Source: Rathayibacter sp. SD072 (GTDB lineage Bacteria > Actinomycetota > Actinomycetes > Actinomycetales > Microbacteriaceae). Taken from it: a stretch of 64,000 bases of DNA. The position numbers and the translations under genes were made by a program. The notes beneath the pieces were generated by a model that had not been told where the DNA came from, ran no database searches, and saw only the letters and a program-made list of their open reading frames with translations. The stretch lies in NCBI RefSeq assembly GCF_017355185.1, contig NZ_JADILJ010000013.1:1-64000 (forward strand), in the 5' to 3' direction. Shown in pieces: positions 60,886 to 64,000 of the stretch. Position 1 is the stretch's first letter. Each line of letters opens with the position of its first letter.

Positions 60886-62274
60886 TCAGTCCTCCGCCAT
60901 CGGCCGGCCGACCGTCTCGCGCGGGAACTGCACGGCGATCGCGCAGATCGCGAAGAGCCCGGCCAGCAGGGCGAACATGCCGCCGACGCCCGACGCGTCC
61001 AGCACTGCCCCCGCGAGGAGCGGGAAGAGGCCGCCCGAGAGGGAGCCGAGCGCCAGGATCACGGAGGTGCCGAGCCCGCGGATCCGCGTCGGGTACTGCT
61101 CCGGGGCGAAGAGCCAGATGGTGGTGTTGAGCACGATCACCGAGAAGTTGAAGAAGAAGCCGAACATCAGCACCAGCGCGATGCTCGTGCCGAGGAAGCC
61201 GAAGCCGAGGCCCGCGCCGACGCCGAGGATCGCGGCGACGGTGAGGGTGAGCTTGCGGGGCAGGCGCCGGGCGGCGAGAGCCGCGACGATTGCTCCCACG
61301 AGAGAGCCCGATTGCATCACGAGGGTATACCAGAGGGCACTCGTGATGTCGAAGCCGCGCGAGGTGAGGATCAGCGGGATCAGGGTCAGCATCGAGATCT
61401 GCGCGGCGTAGGACATGCAGACGGCGACGCCGAGGGCGATCGTCGTGCGGCGGTGCCGTCGCCCGAAGAGCTCGGTCCAGCGCGGAGTCGCGGCGACCGT
61501 GACAGTGGCCGCGTCGGCGGTCCCGAGGTAGTCGACCTCGTCGCCGAGCGGCCGGTGCAGCCTTCCCTGCGCGAGCCGGTTGATCACGGTGTTCGCCTCG
61601 GCGGTCCTGCCGCGGGCGGCGAGGTAGCGCGGCGTCTCGGGCAGCGCCCGACGGTAGACCACGACGGCCAGAGCGGGCACGACGAGCAGACCGAACAGCC
61701 AGCGCCAGCGGTCGTCCCCGGTGAAGACCGAGAAGACGATCACGCCGAACAGCGGGGCGAGCATGTTGCCCAGCCCGGCGGCCGCGACGTTGATGAGGCC
61801 GACGGCCGTGCCGCGGTGCTTCGCCGAGAAGAACTCGGCGAGCATGATCACCGCGGTCGCGATCTCGCCGCCGAGACCCAGACCCACGAGGAAGCGGGCG
61901 GCGACGAGGATCTCGTAGCTCGGTGCGAGCGCGCAGAGCAGGCTGCCGACGGCGAAGACCAACAGGTTCGCGCCGAGCAGAGTGCGGCGCCCCACGCGGT
62001 CCATGACCACTCCCGCCAGCACGCGTCCGAGGGCGACGGCGGTGAACGTGGCGGTGTTGAGCAGCCCGAGCTCTGCTCCGGCGAGGCCCCAGTCCGCTGC
62101 GAGCACCGGGCCCGCGACTCCCACCGTGTTCTGCTCGATCGCGTCGAAGAACACCCCGAAGAGGATCATCGCCACGATGCCGACGTGGGCGCCGGTGATC
62201 CCGATGCGCGAGTACGCGGCTTCGATGCGGTCTCCTGTCGTCGTCGAGGGCGGCGGGTCCGTGACGGTGCTCAT
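60886..62274 (-). CDS. MFS transporter, sugar/aromatic-acid porter type
   Basis: The 462-residue protein has twelve hydrophobic helices and MFS loops: GVVMDRVGRRTLLGANLLV (motif A), ARFLVGLGLGGEIATAVIMLAEFFSAKHRG (sugar-porter-like), LPETPRYLAARGR at the central loop and APEQYPTRIRGLGTSVI in the second half, where PTRIRG fits the sugar-transporter signature. Substrate unknown. ATG 62274 has GGAAGGA 9 bp upstream. Its operator and promoter lie in the divergent gap with the GntR gene; the racemase-fold gene follows. Confidence 0.85.
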   Translation of the reverse strand: MSTVTDPPPSTTTGDRIEAAYSRIGITGAHVGIVAMILFGVFFDAIEQNTVGVAGPVLAADWGLAGAELGLLNTATFTAVALGRVLAGVVMDRVGRRTLLGANLLVFAVGSLLCALAPSYEILVAARFLVGLGLGGEIATAVIMLAEFFSAKHRGTAVGLINVAAAGLGNMLAPLFGVIVFSVFTGDDRWRWLFGLLVVPALAVVVYRRALPETPRYLAARGRTAEANTVINRLAQGRLHRPLGDEVDYLGTADAATVTVAATPRWTELFGRRHRRTTIALGVAVCMSYAAQISMLTLIPLILTSRGFDITSALWYTLVMQSGSLVGAIVAALAARRLPRKLTLTVAAILGVGAGLGFGFLGTSIALVLMFGFFFNFSVIVLNTTIWLFAPEQYPTRIRGLGTSVILALGSLSGGLFPLLAGAVLDASGVGGMFALLAGLFAICAIAVQFPRETVGRPMAED

Positions 62275-62303
62275 GGGCGAGTCCTTCCGTGAGAGGGGAT
62301 GCT

Positions 62304-62313
62304 CGGTATACCG
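62304..62313. promoter_or_regulatory. GntR operator site 1 (CGGTATACCG)
   Basis: CGGTATACCG is a perfect palindrome, extended to a near-palindrome of 17 bp (GCTCGGTATACCGGAGC). It lies 30 bp upstream of the MFS start on the minus strand, in the divergent gap. The matching site at 62434-62443 suggests a FadR-type GntR repressor binds both. Confidence 0.6.
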
Positions 62314-62433
62314 GAGCACGACGGCCACGCTACGGTCGCTCGCCCTCCTCCATGTTTCACCCGCGTGAAATCGGTGTTACGGCTGCCGCCGCGCCTCTCT
62401 CGGACGCCCGCTACCCTGTACCCGTCCCCCGTT

Positions 62434-62443
62434 CGGTAGACCG
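62434..62443. promoter_or_regulatory. GntR operator site 2 (CGGTAGACCG)
   Basis: The 10-bp site differs from site 1 by one base, extended by T and A to TCGGTAGACCGA. It overlaps the leader directly before the GntR start (10 bp before ATG 62454), a position suited to autoregulation. Confidence 0.58.
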
Positions 62444-62453
62444 AGGAGCAGCG

Positions 62454-63125
62454 ATGCCCGAGAAGACCCCCGTCAAGACGATGTCGCAGTCCGTCTACGA
62501 GGAGCTGCGGCGCCGGATCCTCGACGGGCGCCTGCCCGCGGGCGAGCCGATCCGGGAGCGCGATCTCGCCGCCGAGCTCTCGGTCTCGCGCGTGCCGATC
62601 CGCGAGGCGCTCCCCTGGCTCGAGCTGGCGGGGCTGGTCACCGTGCGCCCGCGCAGCAGTGCCGTGGTGACCGTCGTGACCCGGCGCGACGTCGACGAGC
62701 TCTACGACATCCGCTCGGCGCTCGAGCCCCTCATCGCGCGGACGGCGGCCGAGGCCGTCGCCAGAGGGGCGGACGCCTCGGCCCTCGTGGCGGTGGTGAC
62801 CGACGCGGGAGCGGCCCTGGCCGACGGCGATCTCGCGCGCTTCCACTCCGAGAGCGGCAGGATCCACGGAGCGATCGAGGCGATCGCCGGCAACCGGCTC
62901 CTGATCTCGACCATGGGTCCGCTCGACGAGCGCAGCAACCGCCTCAACATCGCCAACATCCAGGCGGAGCCGGGGGTGCGCCACGACGAGCACGTGCGGC
63001 TCGCCCAGGCGGTCGCCGCGGGGGACGTCCGCCTCGCCTCCTCCGTCGCGCACGCCCACGTCGAGTGGGGGCGGCAGCGCACGATCGCGACCCTCGCCGA
63101 CGTGCCGGGCTTCTGGGCGGAGTGA
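62454..63125 (+). CDS. FadR-subfamily GntR transcriptional regulator
   Basis: The 223-residue protein has an N-terminal winged helix (VYEELRRRILDGRLPAGEPI, then LAAELSVSRVPIREALPWLELAGLV) and a C-terminal FCD ligand-binding domain with YDIRSALEPLIARTAAE, FHSESGRIHGAIEAIAGN and HDEHVRLAQAVAAGD (His-containing metal-site segments). Ligands of FCD proteins are usually small carboxylates. It diverges from the MFS-racemase operon. ATG 62454 has GAGGAGC upstream; the two CGGTAnACCG palindromes in the shared gap are its likely operators. Confidence 0.9.
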   Translation: MPEKTPVKTMSQSVYEELRRRILDGRLPAGEPIRERDLAAELSVSRVPIREALPWLELAGLVTVRPRSSAVVTVVTRRDVDELYDIRSALEPLIARTAAEAVARGADASALVAVVTDAGAALADGDLARFHSESGRIHGAIEAIAGNRLLISTMGPLDERSNRLNIANIQAEPGVRHDEHVRLAQAVAAGDVRLASSVAHAHVEWGRQRTIATLADVPGFWAE

Positions 63126-63176
63126 CGCGCAGGGCCCGCGGACGGGATCCCGCGTCGCTCCCCCGGTCGCCGCGCC

Positions 63177-63893
63177 CTAGGCGGTCAGGCCGAGGGCGTC
63201 CATCCGCCGGGTGTGCGAGGCGATCAGCTCGGTGAACACGGGTTCGATGCGCGACTCGTCCGAGTCGTGGTTGCCCGAGCCCATCAGCGCCGAGCGCGCG
63301 ACCAGGAGGGTGTCGCCGACGAGCCGGCGACCCCAGACGGCCAGCCGCGAGCCGAGACGGTCGTCGGCGGCGATCTCGCGGCGGAGGATCGTGATGAGCC
63401 CGTCGATCCCGGTGTCGGCGCCGAGGGTCTGCGCGATGCGCGGTCCGACGTCGCTCGGCAGTCCTCCCGTGAGGCGGATGAAGAAGTCGTCGAGCAGCCC
63501 CGCGGTGATGTAGGCCGAGAGCAGCGTCTCGTGCAGGTCCGCGCCCCGCGTCAAGTGCTCGAACGTGTCGATCGCGGGACGGAACGGAGCCATGGCCTCC
63601 CACGGCTCCACGTCGCGTCTGCGCAGTTCGGCGACGACCGCGTGGTGCTTCGACAGGGCGGTGCCGGCGGCGGCCGAGATCGCCTCCTTGTCGGCGAGGT
63701 CGTCGGTGCCCGCCACCGCGCGGGCGAGGGCCTCGAAGATAGCGAGCTGGAGGTAGGCCACCTGCCCGAGGTAGGGCAGGACCTCGGGAGTGAGGTCGGC
63801 CAGGTCGACGCGGTCGCGCTTGGCGGACTCGCCCCTCGGGGTCAGGCGCGGGGTGTCGCCGGAGGGACGTCGGCGTCGGAACCAGGCTGCCAT
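63177..63893 (-). CDS. Ferritin-like fold protein (MiaE-like)
   Basis: The 238-residue protein matches the actinobacterial 'ferritin-like fold' family related to the tRNA hydroxylase MiaE. The helical core has YLGQVAYLQLAIFEALARAV, then DKEAISAAAGTALSKHHAVVAELRRR and LLSAYITAGLLDDFFIRLTGG. Candidate di-iron ligands (Glu, His) lie in AIFEA and KHHAV, but I cannot show full conservation. It has an Arg-rich N-terminal end. ATG 63893 is the start. In related genomes it lies next to a DEAD-box helicase, which may follow on the plus strand beyond the window. Confidence 0.78.
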   Translation of the reverse strand: MAAWFRRRRPSGDTPRLTPRGESAKRDRVDLADLTPEVLPYLGQVAYLQLAIFEALARAVAGTDDLADKEAISAAAGTALSKHHAVVAELRRRDVEPWEAMAPFRPAIDTFEHLTRGADLHETLLSAYITAGLLDDFFIRLTGGLPSDVGPRIAQTLGADTGIDGLITILRREIAADDRLGSRLAVWGRRLVGDTLLVARSALMGSGNHDSDESRIEPVFTELIASHTRRMDALGLTA

Positions 63894-63961
63894 GGGCCCA
63901 GCTTAGAGCGAGGGCGCTCCGCCCCGCCGACGCCCTCCGGGGCGCGAGAGGCGGGTGCCGG

Positions 63962-63967
63962 TAGACT
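63962..63967 (+). promoter_or_regulatory. -10-like element for a gene beyond the window
   Basis: TAGACT lies 7 bp before ATG 63975, which opens an eight-codon frame (MSPALDR then stop at the window end). The element suggests a divergent plus-strand promoter, but the gene itself is outside the window. Confidence 0.3.
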
Positions 63968-64000
63968 CGCCGGGATGTCACCGGCGCTGGATCGGTGACC

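Noticed and set aside
1-64000. CRISPR array or rRNA operon
   Set aside because: No regularly spaced repeats and no rRNA-like sequence seen; defence content is protein-based only.

Overview
The window is high-GC DNA with short intergenic gaps, frequent ATGA/GTGA stop-start overlaps, many GTG starts and TAnnnT-type -10 elements close to the start codon. Gene content and order (ftsE-prfB, murI-rph-rdgB, DUF3039, an AdnAB helicase-nuclease next to NudC and a UvrD-like helicase, DUF3107, a MiaE-like ferritin-fold protein) point to an actinobacterium, most likely Microbacteriaceae. The family assignment is an inference from gene order; no database was consulted.

Layout. 1-8.6 kb is housekeeping: ftsE (cut by the window edge), prfB, an MFS exporter, tRNA-Leu(UAG), a DedA protein, the overlapping murI-rph-rdgB operon, nicotinate phosphoribosyltransferase and DUF3039. 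8.6-13.6 kb holds two ABC exporters, the second preceded by a sugar/choline-type nucleotidyltransferase. 13.6-19.1 kb has a degenerate alpha/beta-hydrolase, a HhH-GPD repair protein, a MocR regulator diverging from a flavin-type oxidase, and an AI-2E family membrane protein. 19.2-25.3 kb is a cell-envelope/carbohydrate block on the minus strand: a CDP-glycerol glycerophosphotransferase-like enzyme, amylosucrase, two GT2 glycosyltransferases and a CDP-alcohol phosphatidyltransferase. 25.4-32.1 kb has an HtrA protease, an aminotransferase, a nitrilase-family amidase, a CHAP-domain secreted protein, an MFS protein and a VOC protein.

32.2-41.6 kb is a genomic island of visibly lower GC lying between a chromosomal terminator and the initiator tRNA-fMet gene. 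Its left half is a tightly coupled five-gene minus-strand operon behind one near-consensus promoter: a CD-NTase, a Cap15-like two-TM beta-barrel effector, a DUF6414 protein (DodA-like), a ClpB-like AAA+ ATPase (DodB-like) and a TIR/SEFIR protein. It looks like a CBASS module joined to a Dodola module plus a TIR gene, and I regard it as the most interesting content. The right half is the wreck of an integrative conjugative element: small conserved-looking ORFs, a large inverted repeat, and one long ORF in which a VirD4-type coupling ATPase is fused in frame to a serine recombinase that has lost its catalytic N-terminus.

41.7-64 kb returns to the core chromosome: a methyltransferase, a UPF0182 membrane protein, a PDZ-Lon protease, a DUF2342 metalloprotease, a ThiF-like protein, a UvrD helicase, NudC, a pseudokinase-like APH protein, AdnB-AdnA, DUF3107, a small membrane protein, an MFS-racemase operon controlled by a divergent GntR regulator with two visible operators, and a ferritin-fold protein.

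A recurring theme is enzyme-fold proteins that have lost catalytic residues: the alpha/beta hydrolase at 13.7 kb, the kinase-fold protein at 52 kb, the NudC without its zinc ribbon, and the racemase-fold protein at 60.2 kb.
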